DNA of 64,000 nt from the NCBI GenBank assembly GCA_002150815.3, contig NDFF03000221.1:1-64000 (forward strand). The letters are read 5' to 3'. Made by a program: the position numbers and the translations under genes. The DNA comes from Grammothele lineata (taxonomy: Eukaryota; Basidiomycota; Agaricomycetes; Polyporales; Polyporaceae). The first letter of the stretch is position 1, and every line of letters begins with the position of its first letter. Under the pieces are notes generated by a model that had not been told where the DNA came from, did not search any database, and saw only the letters and a program-made list of their open reading frames with translations. Below, in pieces: positions 31,914 to 43,714 of this stretch.

Positions 31914-34064
31914 ATGTGGCTACTCAGCACCGACCGCGCCGAGCTTCAATTTTTCTCCGACCCTAACACCATCTTCGGGGGGTACGCCATCCTATCCCAT
32001 ACGTGGAGCCGTACGGCGAAGGAGGACACTTTCCAAGATATTCAGGATATCACCAGGATCTGTCGACAGACCGGCACAAACCCTCGCGATTCGGGTCTTA
32101 TAGGCTCTAAGATCCATAACTGTTGCATCGTCGCGAAAGGTCAAGGTTTTCCATGGGTATGGATCGATACGTGCTGCACCGACAAGACGAGTAGCACCGA
32201 GCTATCCGAAGCGATCAACTCAATGTTTCGGTGGTATTCCCTCGCCGAAGTATGTTACGCCTTCCTTGAGGACGTCCCCACGGATGACGACGTACACGCG
32301 GAAGGCTCCGCGTTCCGGAAAGCGCGATGGCATACCAGAGGTTGGACCCTACAGGAGCTCATTGCACCCACAACCATTCAGTTCCTATCGAAAGACTGGA
32401 AACATATCGGTTTCAAGAGCGACCTGCTGGAAACACTCTCTGATATCACGGGCATTGGTGAAGAAATCCTCACGCGTAAAGCGAACTTGCACATCATTGA
32501 TGTTGCTAGGCGTATGTCCTGGGCATCTAGACGTCTATCCACCCGTATCGAAGACGAAGCTTACTGCCTGCTAGGCATCTTTGATATTCATATGCCTCTT
32601 TTGTATGGTGAAGGTCAACAGGCCTTCCAACGGCTGCAATATGAAATTGTCCGTCAAACGTCTGATACCAGCCTTTTCGTCTGGTGCCCCGATGTCTATG
32701 ACGAAGACGACAATGAATTTTCCCCGCAGCCACTGGATCTTGTTTGGCGGTACTGTCACCACTCCGGGAGACATCAAGAGCGTTTTCTCCTCGCGCAGTC
32801 CCCATATGATTTTAGGGGATTCAGAGGGACGTACTACATTCCGATGCTTAGTGCAGAAAGTGTCACCCATCCATACCTATCGTGGCAGCGGCCCGCTTTT
32901 GGCCGAGACATACTGGTAGGCTTTCTTTTCTTTGCTGAGTTCCTGTACGGATTTAAAACACCGTATGAGCAGAGCGTAGAAGACTTGGACAACGATCAAC
33001 ATCTGCAAGGGCCCTTTGGCTCTATCGAGATCTCTTCGGGGACCCTGTCACCCCTTGGGATGAAGTATCGATTTCCGATAGGGGAGGTTGACGGCATCAC
33101 CATCGCCGTACTCTTATGCCAGACGGGAGGGTACCGGGCGTATCTTGGAATGCTGCTCCATAGATCTCCGCCGCTAGAAGTGCAGGACCCAACGAACCCT
33201 CTCTATTTCACTGGCTGGGCGTTCAGAACGTCCGATTCAGCACACCGCTACTGTCGAATTGCCGAGCTCGGCAACGATCTACACAACCTTCGCTTCCGCA
33301 ATAAAACATTCAAGGCGGTATGGAAGGAGATCATCATCCGCGCTAGTCCAAGTACACACGACAGAGCAGACACAGTGCAGACACTCTTCCCATTTCACCT
33401 AGAACGCTTTCCACGCACTCCCTTTCGGGTCCCCCGCTGGGTCATCGGGCGGCTCGCATCTCCTGGCCTAGAATTCATCCCAGCTGTGGCCGACTTACGC
33501 ACATTTCCAACGGATGACAGCCTCGACCGAATCGAGATTAGGTTCGTCAACGCAGACACTGGCGCTGAGGGTATGAGCATCATTCTGGGCATGTGCACAC
33601 AAACCGGGAGAGAGGGTCCCGGACCCCACCACTATGCATGGGCGGTTCCAGATTCGCCTCAATCTCGGGGGAAAGAAGACCCTTTCAAACGCATTCACGT
33701 CTGCGCAGAGGACCATGTCGACAGCTGGCCGGGAGATCATACAAAGATCTTCGGCGACGCAGAGCGCACCATTCAACTCACTTTCACCCCGTGCACCCTT
33801 ACGCCCAGCACCACGCGCGTCCTTCATATCGCCCTCTCAGGAACCGTATATGGGAAGCTGCAAGAGCAGACGGACCTTTCTACTTCGTCGTCGTCGGGAA
33901 CAATGTTGGTATCGGAAGGAAAACGTGTCGAGGGAACGGCGTCGCAGCAGCGTATCGGCGCCTCTGCGCCAACAGAGTCGAAGCGAGTTCTCCGCTGGAC
34001 GTCATCCGCGTCTCGCGTGACGGAACGTTTCTTGAACCCTTTTCGCTCCGGTAATAAGGTGTGA
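31914..34064 (+). CDS. HET-like 7: HET-domain protein
   Basis: Best model: exons 31914..32915 (334 codons) and 32973..34064 (363 codons plus stop), 697 aa. The 57-bp intron (32916..32972, GTAGGC...GAGCAG) is stop-free and a multiple of three; unspliced, 716 aa. The donor is weaker than in the paralogues, so the exact boundary is less certain. Start MWLLSTDRAELQFFSD; HET motifs GGYAILSHTW, WVWIDTCCTDKTSSTELSEA (CCT where the others have CCI), TRGWTLQELIAP, DEAYCLLGIFDIHMPLLYGEG. C-terminal module: GMKYRFPIGEVDGITIAVLL, LHNLRFRN, FRVPRWVI, HVCAEDHVDSWP (HDC has become HVC). The Cys of GMKC is Tyr. The tail is Ser-rich without a membrane helix. Codon use is less GC-rich than in HET-like 3. Confidence 0.88.
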   Translation: MWLLSTDRAELQFFSDPNTIFGGYAILSHTWSRTAKEDTFQDIQDITRICRQTGTNPRDSGLIGSKIHNCCIVAKGQGFPWVWIDTCCTDKTSSTELSEAINSMFRWYSLAEVCYAFLEDVPTDDDVHAEGSAFRKARWHTRGWTLQELIAPTTIQFLSKDWKHIGFKSDLLETLSDITGIGEEILTRKANLHIIDVARRMSWASRRLSTRIEDEAYCLLGIFDIHMPLLYGEGQQAFQRLQYEIVRQTSDTSLFVWCPDVYDEDDNEFSPQPLDLVWRYCHHSGRHQERFLLAQSPYDFRGFRGTYYIPMLSAESVTHPYLSWQRPAFGRDILVGFLFFAEFLYGFKTPYEQSVEDLDNDQHLQGPFGSIEISSGTLSPLGMKYRFPIGEVDGITIAVLLCQTGGYRAYLGMLLHRSPPLEVQDPTNPLYFTGWAFRTSDSAHRYCRIAELGNDLHNLRFRNKTFKAVWKEIIIRASPSTHDRADTVQTLFPFHLERFPRTPFRVPRWVIGRLASPGLEFIPAVADLRTFPTDDSLDRIEIRFVNADTGAEGMSIILGMCTQTGREGPGPHHYAWAVPDSPQSRGKEDPFKRIHVCAEDHVDSWPGDHTKIFGDAERTIQLTFTPCTLTPSTTRVLHIALSGTVYGKLQEQTDLSTSSSSGTMLVSEGKRVEGTASQQRIGASAPTESKRVLRWTSSASRVTERFLNPFRSGNKV
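32916..32972 (+). other. Stop-free 3n intron of HET-like 7
   Basis: Predicted from family position and AG acceptor; 57 bp with no in-frame stop. The donor GTAGGC is non-consensus, so the exact limits are tentative. Confidence 0.6.
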
Positions 34065-34973
34065 GTAGTACGTCTGTATGTAACGCGTCCGTAGTAGGGG
34101 CCGGACCTCGAACTGCAGTCACGATGTAGTCGCATAGTCAGGTTGACGTTACGCTCCGAATCTCTAGCCATTCTCTTACGGTCTTGTAAATTAGCTTCGA
34201 GTTATTCGGGGGTTGTCTACACTTGTGTATCTGCCACTTGTTACTGAACGCCGACTCCAAATACGTATTTATTGGGCTGGGTAATTTTCCGGGGAGAGAC
34301 CTCGAGCTCGTTCGGGGAGACACCGAGCTCGATCATCTGGAGCAAAAGGAACATTGTCAAGTGAGGCGGCATAACGCAGGGACCGGAAAGAGCAAGAACC
34401 CCTACGCGCGCGATTCCCGTCGCCCCGACTCGCCAATTGAGGCACCACGGAGAAGCGGATAGATTTGACAACACTCGGGAGTCGGGCTCGCCCATAGCCA
34501 TGGACGTCTACATGACTTGGCTGTTATCTTCCGTTTTCTTGAACTAGGACGCTTACGAACACCGGTTTTTAGCGGTCGATGGAGATCTCGCTCCGTTATG
34601 GGACGTGACGGGGATATCAAAATAGCAACTGCGAGTCGAGCGGTAACAGGCATAGACGGGACGGAGATCTGCCAGTCCAAGTCTTCCTACGCCTTACATA
34701 AACTCAAACTTGATAAACATGATTGGACTCAGCTCCGAATATTACACTGACGTGCCACACACTCACCAGTCATCGTATGCCATCGCAGATCCTTGCGCAC
34801 GACGCAACGAGAGAGGGAAACAGAGACTCCATTGCCACGTCAAACTACGTCTGCGTTGTGTGCGCGCGCGGAGGGAGATACACGCCAAAAATTACTGCAT
34901 CGCTATAGCACCCGCACGCCTCGCACTATACTATGTACGTAGGACAGAGAGCCCGGGGTGAGGTTCGGGGAGG

Positions 34974-34998
34974 TCAGGACTCAGGACTCAGGACTCAG
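34974..34998 (+). repeat. Microsatellite, 7-bp unit TCAGGAC
   Basis: Three full copies and a partial fourth. Confidence 0.8.
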
Positions 34999-35303
34999 GG
35001 GGGTGATGATGGTGATGATGAGGGGGACGTATAGTACCGGTATCAGTCAGAGAGAGACAGAGAGAGTAATGGAGCTGTTGGTGAGACGGGGACACGCGGG
35101 TAGGTTCAGGGTGGAGATTGGGAGGGGGAGATGGAGATGGAGGGGCACACGTTGGCACGTTGGGGCGATCCGAAGAGGAAGGGAAGAAAGGAATTGCATA
35201 GGGCTCTGGCGGACACGAACCGCGCGCAGGCTTCCGAAACGCGAGAAGCCTACGAATAGAACGTGAACCGTCGGAGCGAAGAGAGACAGAAGAGAACGAG
35301 CAG

Positions 35304-35326
35304 GAAACGAAACGAAACGAAACGAA
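35304..35326 (+). repeat. Microsatellite, 5-bp unit GAAAC
   Basis: About four copies in tandem. Confidence 0.8.
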
Positions 35327-35931
35327 GGGAAAAAAATGTTTGGGTGGGGCTGTGGGGGGCAGGGATGTGTAGCGACAGAGGAGTCACCGCGAACGCAAGT
35401 GTTTGCTAGCTATAGCGAAGGGGTGCGAAAGCCAAGTTGATAAAGAACGAGCAACCAATAGCCCAAGGTCCGCGCGCGTGTGGCAGCCGGGACACCCGTT
35501 CGCGCACGCGTCGCCCGCCCGCCCGCGCACGCATGCACGTGTGGCGAGAAGGGGATGAGTGGGAGGAGGGAGGTAAGGAGGGAGCAGGAAAGTGGAATGT
35601 GATCCACGCTTGCCCGTGTTCGAATGACGGTTTTACTGGACGGCCAGGACGGGAGCGCGCCGGGGCGAAGAGCGAGACAGAGAAGGAGGTAGTACAGTCG
35701 CAGAGCATTGTGGGGAGCGGGAGCGTTCAGCGAGCGAGGCGAGAGGCGAGAGGCAAGGCGAGGCGAGTCGAGGAGCGATAGTGAGCACGATATACAGGGA
35801 CGGGTATCCAAGCAGCCGCCGAATGCTACAGGTCGTTCGTACGCGGGCGGCGACGCAGGGGTATGTCTTGTCTTGTTCTGTTCACGTCCGGAGCGCAGCG
35901 GGGCGTCTTATCTACGAGTGACGCCGCCCGC

Positions 35932-38566
35932 TCAGGCGGACGCCTCGACCTCGCCCGACGGCACGTCCGCAACGATCATCTGCTCCGCCGACTCCTCCTT
36001 GATGCCGTTCTCCGAGGGGGCCTTCAGGAGCGGGTTCCCACCCTCCGGAGGCTCGATCGCGCTCGGGGGCTGGGACGCTCCGCCGCCTCGCCTGCCCCCG
36101 CTGCCTCCCTGCGGGCCGGAGCGGGGCGGGTTCGCGCAGCGGTCCTTGCCGTGCGCGATGCGGAGGTTGGCGTAGTCGGGCTTGTTCTTGACGCCGTCGA
36201 TGGCCTTGATAGCGTTCGCGACGTTGGTGAAGTTGACGAACGCGCAGTTCTTCTCCTTGAGGAAGTTGACGAGCTCGATCTCGCCGTACTCGCCGAAGTC
36301 GCGCTTGAGCTTCTCCTCGGTGAAGACGTCGAAGTCCTCGACGTTGCCGACGTACACGTTCCGCGTCGCGCCTGAGTGCACAGCGAGCGCAAGCGCGGGC
36401 GGAAGCGGCCCGCTGTTCTTGCCCCAACCGATCTTGAGCCGACGGTTGTTGAGCGTCATGCCCTGGTACGAAGCAACCTGGAAGAAGGTAAGGGCTGCCG
36501 CGGGGTCGACGAACGTAACGAACTGCAACAAACATGTCAGCGCTTCCTTCCCCTCAGCAACGGGCGGAGGAACGTACAGCAATATGCTTATCCTGCATGT
36601 ACCGCAAGCTCTGAAGAACGCCACCCCGAATCGCATTGCACAGATCCTCTGTGGTCGTCTCCGGGTGGATGTTCCCGAGGTACACCGTCCTGTTCAAGCC
36701 CTGGCCGCCCGCGAGGCTCTGGAGCGCATCAGGCGAGAAGGGCATGTACGGCGAGATCGGGCTCGCAAACGGGTTCGCGCCCGTCGCCGAGAGCGGGCTG
36801 AGCGCCGCGCTCTGCGCCACGAGGCTCTGCGCCGCAGCGGCCTGCGCCGCCTGGGCGGCCGCCTGCTGGCTCTTGGGGATGTACGCGCACCGGTCCTTGC
36901 CGTAGTTGACGCGCTTGCCCGCCCACGCGGGCTCCGTCGGGAGCGTGTTCACGACCTTGGTGGCGGTGGAGATGGAGAGGAAGTGCACGAAGCCGATGTT
37001 CTTGTCGCGCACGATCTTGACCTGGTCGATGAGCCCGAAGCGGGAGAGGTCGTCGCGGAGCTGCTCCTCGGTCATCGTCTCCTCGAGGCCGCCAAGGTAG
37101 ACATTCCGGCTCGCGTTGCTCTGCTGGATCGCGAGCGCGACCTGAGACGGTACGGGCGAGGGCTTACCCCAGCCGATCTTGAGCTCTTGACCGTGCAGAG
37201 AGAGCTTCTTGATGAGCGCGTCCGCGTGGAAGGCAGCGGCGGTCGCGCCGTCGAGGAACGACAGGAACACGCACGACTTCTCGGGAAGTACGCGGATCGA
37301 CTCGAGGGGGCCGAAGTGGACGAGGTTGAGGAGCTCATCCACGGACGCGGTCGCGGGGAGGTTGCCGACGTACACCGTGCGCGCAGTCGTGTTGTTCTGG
37401 GCCGAGAGCGCGGCAGTGATAGCCGCAGGGGAGTAGGGTGACGCAGCCGGGGAGGGGATGGTCAGCGAGGGGAGACGCTGCTGGTTGAGTGACTGCTGTT
37501 TACATTGTCAGCATCGGCTTGTGTGAGCAGGAACGCGACCCAGAAACGAGTGTAATAAGCCACGTTCATCGCGTTGCCACCAGATAGCCGGCGGCAGGGC
37601 CTTGGAGACGTTTTAACTGAAGCCCCCAACGTGGATCAGAAGGCACAGGCCCCGGAAGAACATCCAGAGAGAAATTATGTAATAGGTCGCCCAGAAAGAA
37701 GAGCGAAAGGACGACTTGCGCCGGGGCCGAATAGGTAACGGTTCGCCCTAAACTGCGAAAGCCGCCTACACCGATGGCTACGAGGCACATACAGCGCATC
37801 ACGCGCGATTGAAAAAACTGCAGCGCCGGCAATACACGCGGCGATGAAACAGAAAAAAGCCACCGTGATAACGGCTGTGCTGCGGACGCTGCCAGCGCAC
37901 AGAAGGAACGCAGAGGGCAACGAAAGTAACGGAGGGGGGACACACACCTGCGCAAAGTTCGCCGCCATCTGGCCGTTGTACCCGAACCCTCCGAGCACGT
38001 TCATCGCGGGGAGACCCATACCGAGCATGCTGTAGCCGTTGAAGCCGTTGTACGGGTTCGCGCTGTTGGGGTTCGCCGAGGGCGGTTGCTGGTTCTGGGG
38101 CGTGTACGGGCCCGCGGTGTTGGGGCTCATCTGTTGGCCCATGCCGTTGGTGGCGACGGCCGTGTTCACGCTGAGGGACGGGGTCGAGTAGAGGGGGTTG
38201 CCCGCGCCCTGTGCTGCGGCCTGGGCGGCGAAGCCGGACTGGGGGGGCGAGTTGGCGAAGCCGTTGGCGGCCTGGGGGCCGTAGCCGTAGTTGGCGAACG
38301 CGTCACGGTTGGCGGCGGCGGCAGCACCGGCGGAGGGGGCGGGGATGCCGGCGGTGCCGTTGGCGAAGGAGGTGGGCGACCAGCGGGCCTTTTTCGCGTC
38401 GGGGCCGCCGACGGCTTCCATGGACCTCTGCTGGCGGAAATGAGTCGCGGATGAGGGGGGGTGCGGGTGCGCGGAGGGAGGAGAGGCGCATGCTGACCTT
38501 CATCATGTCGAGCTCAAAGGGGGAGTACTGCTGGTACTGTGCGGCGAAGGCGGACTGGTCTTCCAT
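35932..38566 (-). CDS. nrd1: Four-RRM RNA-binding protein, Nrd1-like
   Basis: Exons 38566..38498, 38427..37948, 37495..36578 and 36522..35932; introns of 70, 452 and 55 bp; 685 aa. The N-terminal 220 residues are rich in Ala, Asn, Gln, Ser and Pro. Four RRMs follow at about 223-294 ([16 protein letters not shown]), 314-388 ([16 protein letters not shown]), 453-525 ([16 protein letters not shown]) and 544-620 ([16 protein letters not shown]). RRM2 and RRM4 each end in GKDRC, and RRM1 and RRM3 in LKIGWGK, as in fission-yeast Nrd1 (negative regulator of differentiation). The final 60 residues are Gly/Pro- and acid-rich. It likely binds specific mRNAs in the cytoplasm and affects mating or growth programmes; this is by analogy. 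Exon 1 uses donor GTCAGC, and both downstream acceptors are CAGCAG-type tandem sites, allowing one-residue variants. Confidence 0.88.
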
Positions 38567-39015
38567 CGCGTGCGCCGGGATTGGAGGGCACAAATGCGGG
38601 AGTCAGAGAGCGAGCGTGGGTGCGGCGGGGGCAGGCGGGGCGGGTGGGCGGCCAGCAAAGGAGTGTGGGCAAGAAAAGACACGCACAAAAAGGGAGCGAG
38701 TGCGGGGCGGTGGGTGTAGGGATTATTTAAAAAGCTCTTGCGAACGGAAGTGAGGCAGCCCACCCGGAGGAAGAAGAAGAGAGGGATGGATGGCCAACGA
38801 GGACGAACGAGAGCAGAACGAGAAGAGCGTCGGCCCCGCGACTCGACTCTCCCATCACCGTCCCACGCGACCGCACGGACCACTTCCCGGAACGGCTAGT
38901 CCCCGACGCCTCCGCCAGCGGCCCAGTGGACCCAGCCCAGCGCACTCCCCGGCCGGCCACCCGCCGCCAATCTCAGACAGCGCGCACCGGCTATACATTA
39001 TCCACGTCCCTATCA
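38567..39015. other. Upstream region of Nrd1-like gene
   Basis: 450 bp, no gene recognised; also the 3' flank of the lipase-like gene. Confidence 0.5.
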
Positions 39016-40850
39016 TCACAGCTTCGGCCCCCCCGCCGTCCCCCTCGCACCCTCCCCGCCCGCCCACGCCAGCACCCACCCCGCGCACGCCCCCACGTAC
39101 CGCTCCTTCACCCCCTCCGGCTCGTGCACCAGCTCGTGGAAGCCGCCCTGCAAACGACGCGCACACGTCCGTCAGCTCCGCGCCCGACGCGCCCAGAAGC
39201 ACTCGGCTACCAACCTCGAACGGCATGAACTCCTTATCCTCCGCCTGAACCTTATCGAAGAATTCCTTGGACGCCTTGAACGAGGTCACCTGGAGACGCG
39301 CGCCCGTCAGCATCGGCCTTCCAGAGCCACGGTCCCCGCCTCGCGAACCCCGCCCGGGCCCTGAGTCTCTCCTCCTCGGTGAACGAAGACTACTAAAAGC
39401 GAAGACGAGAAGGCGAAGACGGATTGAATTGAAGCTAGAGTATGATTGTATGAACAAAGGAAGGGCCCGTCCCGTCCAGCACGGACACGCCCCCGCCGCC
39501 ACACGTAGCGCACGGCGCTGCGTGCTCCACGAGTGAAAGCCATCAAGCAAATGTTGCGGTATCATCGCGGTGCCACCAGCAAAGATCCGAACATCCACGG
39601 GTCGCTCGAACAAACACGCTTCAAAGAAGCGGTACGCGGAGAAGTGCATAGAGTTCCCAGCACCGTGCATACCGTGCTCGAATGTCGAATGGCAAAAACA
39701 ATGCAATGATGCACGTACCTCGTCGGCGGTACCATGAGTGATCAAGAGCTGGAAAAATATACGTGAGCTTAGGAACTTCGGGCCGATAATAATGTATGAC
39801 GTACGGGAACGTTCTTCTCCCAGTTCTTGTAGTCGTTACGAAGCAGACCTTCGCCCTGCGCGGTGTTTGAGTGAACCGAACAAAACGCGTTTCAATCCCG
39901 CGAAAGGGAGCGCATATAACCACATTAAAACGGAAATGAGCGTGAGCGAAGGAACAGCATGGAGATGAGCAGTCAAAGCGCCGGAAATGAGGGAAGGAAG
40001 AGAATATAAACGACGGTTACGAAACGCACCCCGCTCAACATATCATGTACGCCTTTCAGAGACCCCTTCTGGATGACCAGTGGATCGTTCTTGTTCGCGT
40101 CGTTCGCGGCCTTGTCGTGCGACAGATGCTACAGCGGCAATGTAGCGCGTAAGCACACATCCACCACCGTCCTAGACCGGTCAACGCAAAAACACTCACG
40201 TCGACAGGGATCGGCGCGTCGATGAGCAGCGCTGGGAAAAGCGCGCTCGCCTTGCCCCCGACAAACCGCAGAGCCTTGGGTGCGGGGTGTGTCTGCAACA
40301 CGAGTGGGCTGGACGCGATGATGCCCGAAAGCAACCCCAAAGACTCCTTCGACGGCGGCGCCGCGACGCGTGTGCCGAACGCAAGCACAAGCCCGCCTCC
40401 CTATAAACCACAACACAACCCCTCAGCTCATCCTCTCTTCACCACCAACTCACTGGGACTCACCATCGACTGCCCCATCAAGAACAGCTTCACCCCCGGG
40501 AACACCTCCCCACTCACATACCGCACCCAAAACTCCATATCGCCCAGCTGCTCCCTCCAGCTCGTCTTCCCATAGCTGCTCCCCTTGCTCTTATGCGCCG
40601 GGTCGAGCGCGGTGCGCCCGAACCCGCGCTGGTCGTACGTGAACACCGCGACGCCCTGCGCCGCGAGCGCCCCATGGGCCCACTCGTACCGAGCGCAGTG
40701 CTCGACGAACCCGTGGATGAAGAGGATCGCGGCTTTGGGCGGCCCGGTGGAGGGGGGAGGGGCGTACGTGCGCGTGTAGAATTGGGTGTCGGAGGGCCCG
40801 GGGAGCCAGGCTTCGGTGTAGGTGGAGGGTGCGGGGGACGCGTCGGCCAT
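39016..40850 (-). CDS. Monoglyceride-lipase-like alpha/beta hydrolase
   Basis: Seven exons: 40850..40464, 40400..40200, 40128..40030, 39855..39805, 39748..39719, 39289..39215 and 39147..39016; phases all 0; 324 aa. Landmarks: AILFIHGFVEHCARYEWAHG, FTYDQRGFGRTALDP, nucleophile elbow GQSMGG with Ser128 (split by intron 1), THGTADEVTS with Asp255, and GGFHELVHE with His285, forming the Ser-Asp-His triad of the monoacylglycerol lipase / lysophospholipase (yeast Yju3) family. It probably hydrolyses monoacylglycerols at lipid droplets or membranes; no signal peptide or membrane helix. Intron 5 is long (429 bp) and the donor of intron 6 is GTTGGT. The coding region starts 607 bp from the end of HET-like 8. 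Confidence 0.9.
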
Positions 40851-41457
40851 GGTGTAGGGGTTGGAACTTGGCGCGTTCGAGGTGGGTGGTGGGAGGACGA
40901 GAGAGGGAGAGGCGTAAGCTGCGCGGCGCGTGTCGAGGAGGGTTTAGCACGGGCCGGCTGCGTACTCGGTCTTGACTTGGCCGGACTTGAAGGTCTCGGA
41001 GGCGGGCCCGGCGTCGGGCGTCGGGTCAAAGTTCCCCGCCCCGTGAGCGCGGCGGACCCCCCGAGCCGGCTTGTCAGGTCACCGACCGATCAGAAGTCCA
41101 GCAGAAACGAGTTTACGCCGACATTCGTGTGCATATGCGAAGTTAGAAGGGCTAAAGATTGGATAGAATATTGGGTCAGGTCCGCGAGATGGTGATGGCA
41201 AGGGAAAGAGAGGGCAGAACGGTTTGCCACGACGTTGGCGCCGTTACATGTCGTCGTCATGTTTACAACCTCGGCGGTGGCGCGGCAGCAGGACTCTTTC
41301 GAATTGAACCAGACGTCGCATGTTCTTCAAGCTTCAAGTCCGGCGGACTCCCCCCTCCTTGCGCAACAAGACGATTGATTCCACCGACGAGTGCCAATAC
41401 ATACGAAAGCTCAGTGTACAAATCCAAACCCAAGTCCATAAAAGCCAACTACGTATC
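40851..41457. other. Gap between the lipase-like gene and HET-like 8
   Basis: About 600 bp: upstream region of the lipase-like gene and 3' flank of HET-like 8. No feature recognised. Confidence 0.5.
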
Positions 41458-43714
41458 TCAATCTTTCGAGACCAGTCTCGAGAGCGGACGTCCTCGCCAT
41501 GTCTCCCGCAAGACCTCAACGACCCCACGCCCAACAGTACCAGTGTTGGAGTGACTCTCTGCCACGAGCGTGCGCGACGCGTCGTCCGCGCGTCCTTCGC
41601 TCGTCGAGAGGTTTTCTGCATTGTAATGATCCAGAGGCCCACGCACCCTGGTAGCCAACGCTCGCACATGCGCGCCCCATCCCAGCCCCTTCTTCGACTC
41701 CCTGTCCGACTCCTTTGCACTCGGGGCAACTTCCGGCTCCATAGACCCAAGCGCCCCTGTTGAAGGTAAGGTGATCCCCGCCGCACGTTGGCGCTTCTCG
41801 TACACGCTCCCTGTGAGCTCGACGTGCAGCACCCTCGTCGTCCTCGGCGCGTGCTGACACGGAGTAAACGCCAACCGAATCGTCCGCTTCTCGTCCCCAA
41901 ACGCCTTCGCGCGCGCAGGCCACGCATCAATATGGTCCTGAAAGCAATCATGCACGCGCGTATGCCACGCCTCGTCCTTGCGGTTCTCCATATGCCCCGG
42001 CTCCGCGCGCGCCCAGTGGAACGTCCGGCCGACGTCGAGCGCGCCCGTGTCCGAGTCCTTGCACACCCCCAGGCAGATGCGCAACGCCTCCCCGTCCGAG
42101 GTGTCGATGAACTGGAGCAGGATCTGCATCTCCCCCGTGTCCTTGCGGAGGACGACGGAGCAGTCGGGGAGCAGCTTGAGCGCGGTGAGCGTGCCCATGA
42201 GCCAGCGCGGGATCCGGAAGGGCACCTCGGGAACGCGGTCGGCCCCGAAGCGGAGGAGCGCGTGAGCGTTGTCTGCGCGCTCTTCGGGGCGCGGGCCTGC
42301 GTTGATGACGATGTCGCGCCACTGCGCGCGGAAGGTATTCCCGCGGAAAGTGAGGTTGTAGAGGTCTTTCCCGAGCAGGGCGATGCGGCAGTATCGGTGC
42401 GCAGAGTCGCTCGTGCGGAACGCCCACCCGGTGTAGTATGCCTTGTTGTCAGGGTCCTGCAGCTCGTCGTCCTCGGCGGGATGGAGAAGGAGCCCTATAT
42501 GCTCCTTGCCGGTGTGCTCTTGCCGGGATTCACAGAGAAGGACGGCGATGGTGATACCTTCGACTTCTGCGACAGGGAAGCGGCATTTAAGCTTCATCCC
42601 GTGGCTGGTGGACTTGGCAGATGGGAGCTGTATGCGCCCGAAGGGGCCATTTGTTCTTCGTTCGCGGTTCTTATCGTTCTCCTACAAAACAATGTCAGCC
42701 GTAGGGTTGGAAGAATCTCCATCCAAGACCTACCGGCTCCGACCATTGCCACGCTAGGTAGGGCTGTAGAACCTCGTCGCTGTTCAGTCGTGGCGTGTAG
42801 TACACTGCTCTCAGCCCAGCAAAGTCAGAAGGCGACCGCGCCAGGAGGAAACGACCAAAATCCTCCGGGTCATGGAACTTCTTCCAGACCTCGTCCAGAG
42901 TTGCGGGCAGCACGTTTGCGTCCTTGGGTCCATAGAAGTCTGGGATCCACGCAAACAAACTCGTGTCGTACGACTGACGGATGATCTCCTGTTGCAGCCG
43001 CTGGAACGCGCGCCGCCCTTCTCCGTAGATAATGGGCATAGTGATGTCGAAGAGCCCGAGGAGACAGTACGCCTCGTCCTCGATCCGCGTCGTCCGGCGC
43101 ATCGCGGCCCACGACATGCGCATCGCTATCGGGGCGCGGAGGACGTTCAACTCGCGCGCGAGGTACCCGGGGTGGATGTTCGAGATGTCGCTGAGGAGCA
43201 TCGTCAGGCTGCGGTTCGTCCCGAGCACCTTCCAGTCCTTCGACATGAAGATCGTGAACGCCGGAGCCAGCAACTCCTGGAGCGTCCACCCGCGCGTGTG
43301 CCAGCGCGCCTTCCGGAATGCCGAGTCGTCGTCCCCAAGGTCGTCGTTCGAGGGCACGTCCTCGAGGTGCGCGTAGCAGACCTCCGCGAGCGCGTACCAG
43401 CTGAACATCGAGTTGAGCGCCTCGGACAGCTCCGTGCTGCTCGTCTTGTCGATGCAGCAGGTGTCGATCCACACCCACGCGTACCCATCCCGCTCCGCGG
43501 CGATGCAGCAGTTGCGGATCTTCGGCCCGACGAGGTCGCGCGGGTTCTCGTTCGTACGTTTGCACGTCTCGATGATGTGCATGAGATCCTGGTAGGAGTC
43601 CTCTTCGGAAGTTTCGAGGCTCCACGTGTGGGACAGGATCGCATAGCCGCCTGGGATGACGGACGGGTCGTGAAAGAAGCTGAGCTCGGCGCGGTCCGTG
43701 CTTAGAAGCCGCAT
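41458..43714 (-). CDS. HET-like 8: HET-domain protein (paralogue of HET-like 9)
   Basis: Exons 43714..42734 (327 codons) and 42681..41458 (407 codons plus stop), 52-bp intron 42682..42733; 734 aa. It starts MRLLSTDRAEL rather than MWLL. HET motifs: GGYAILSHTW, WVWIDTCCIDKTSSTELSEA, TRGWTLQELLAP, DEAYCLLGLFDITMPIIYGEG. The middle segment GRRAFQRLQQEIIRQSYDTS is nearly shared with HET-like 9. C-terminal module: GMKLKCRFPVAEVEGITIAV, with a Leu-Lys insert in GMKC unique to this pair, then LYNLTFRG, FRIPRWLM, HDCFQDHIDAWPARAKAFGD. The tail is polar and basic without a membrane helix. It lies head-to-tail with HET-like 9, which has the same predicted length, so the pair looks like a tandem duplication. 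Confidence 0.92.

Larger units (their letters stand above)
34065..35931. other. Intergenic region with short tandem repeats
   Basis: About 1.9 kb between the convergent 3' ends of HET-like 7 and the Nrd1-like gene. No gene recognised. It contains (TCAGGAC)n at 34974..34998 and (GAAAC)n at 35304..35326. The stretch 34960-35800 is purine-rich on the plus strand. Confidence 0.5.

Noticed and set aside
35863..37441. Long plus-strand open frames (up to 419 codons) opposite the Nrd1-like gene
   Set aside because: They are antisense shadows of RRM exons; Arg/Leu/Val-rich composition follows from the codon use of the real gene.
37566..37955. Separate gene inside the 452-bp intron of the Nrd1-like gene
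   Set aside because: The frame has no recognised domain and starts inside the coding exon; a long intron is the simpler view.
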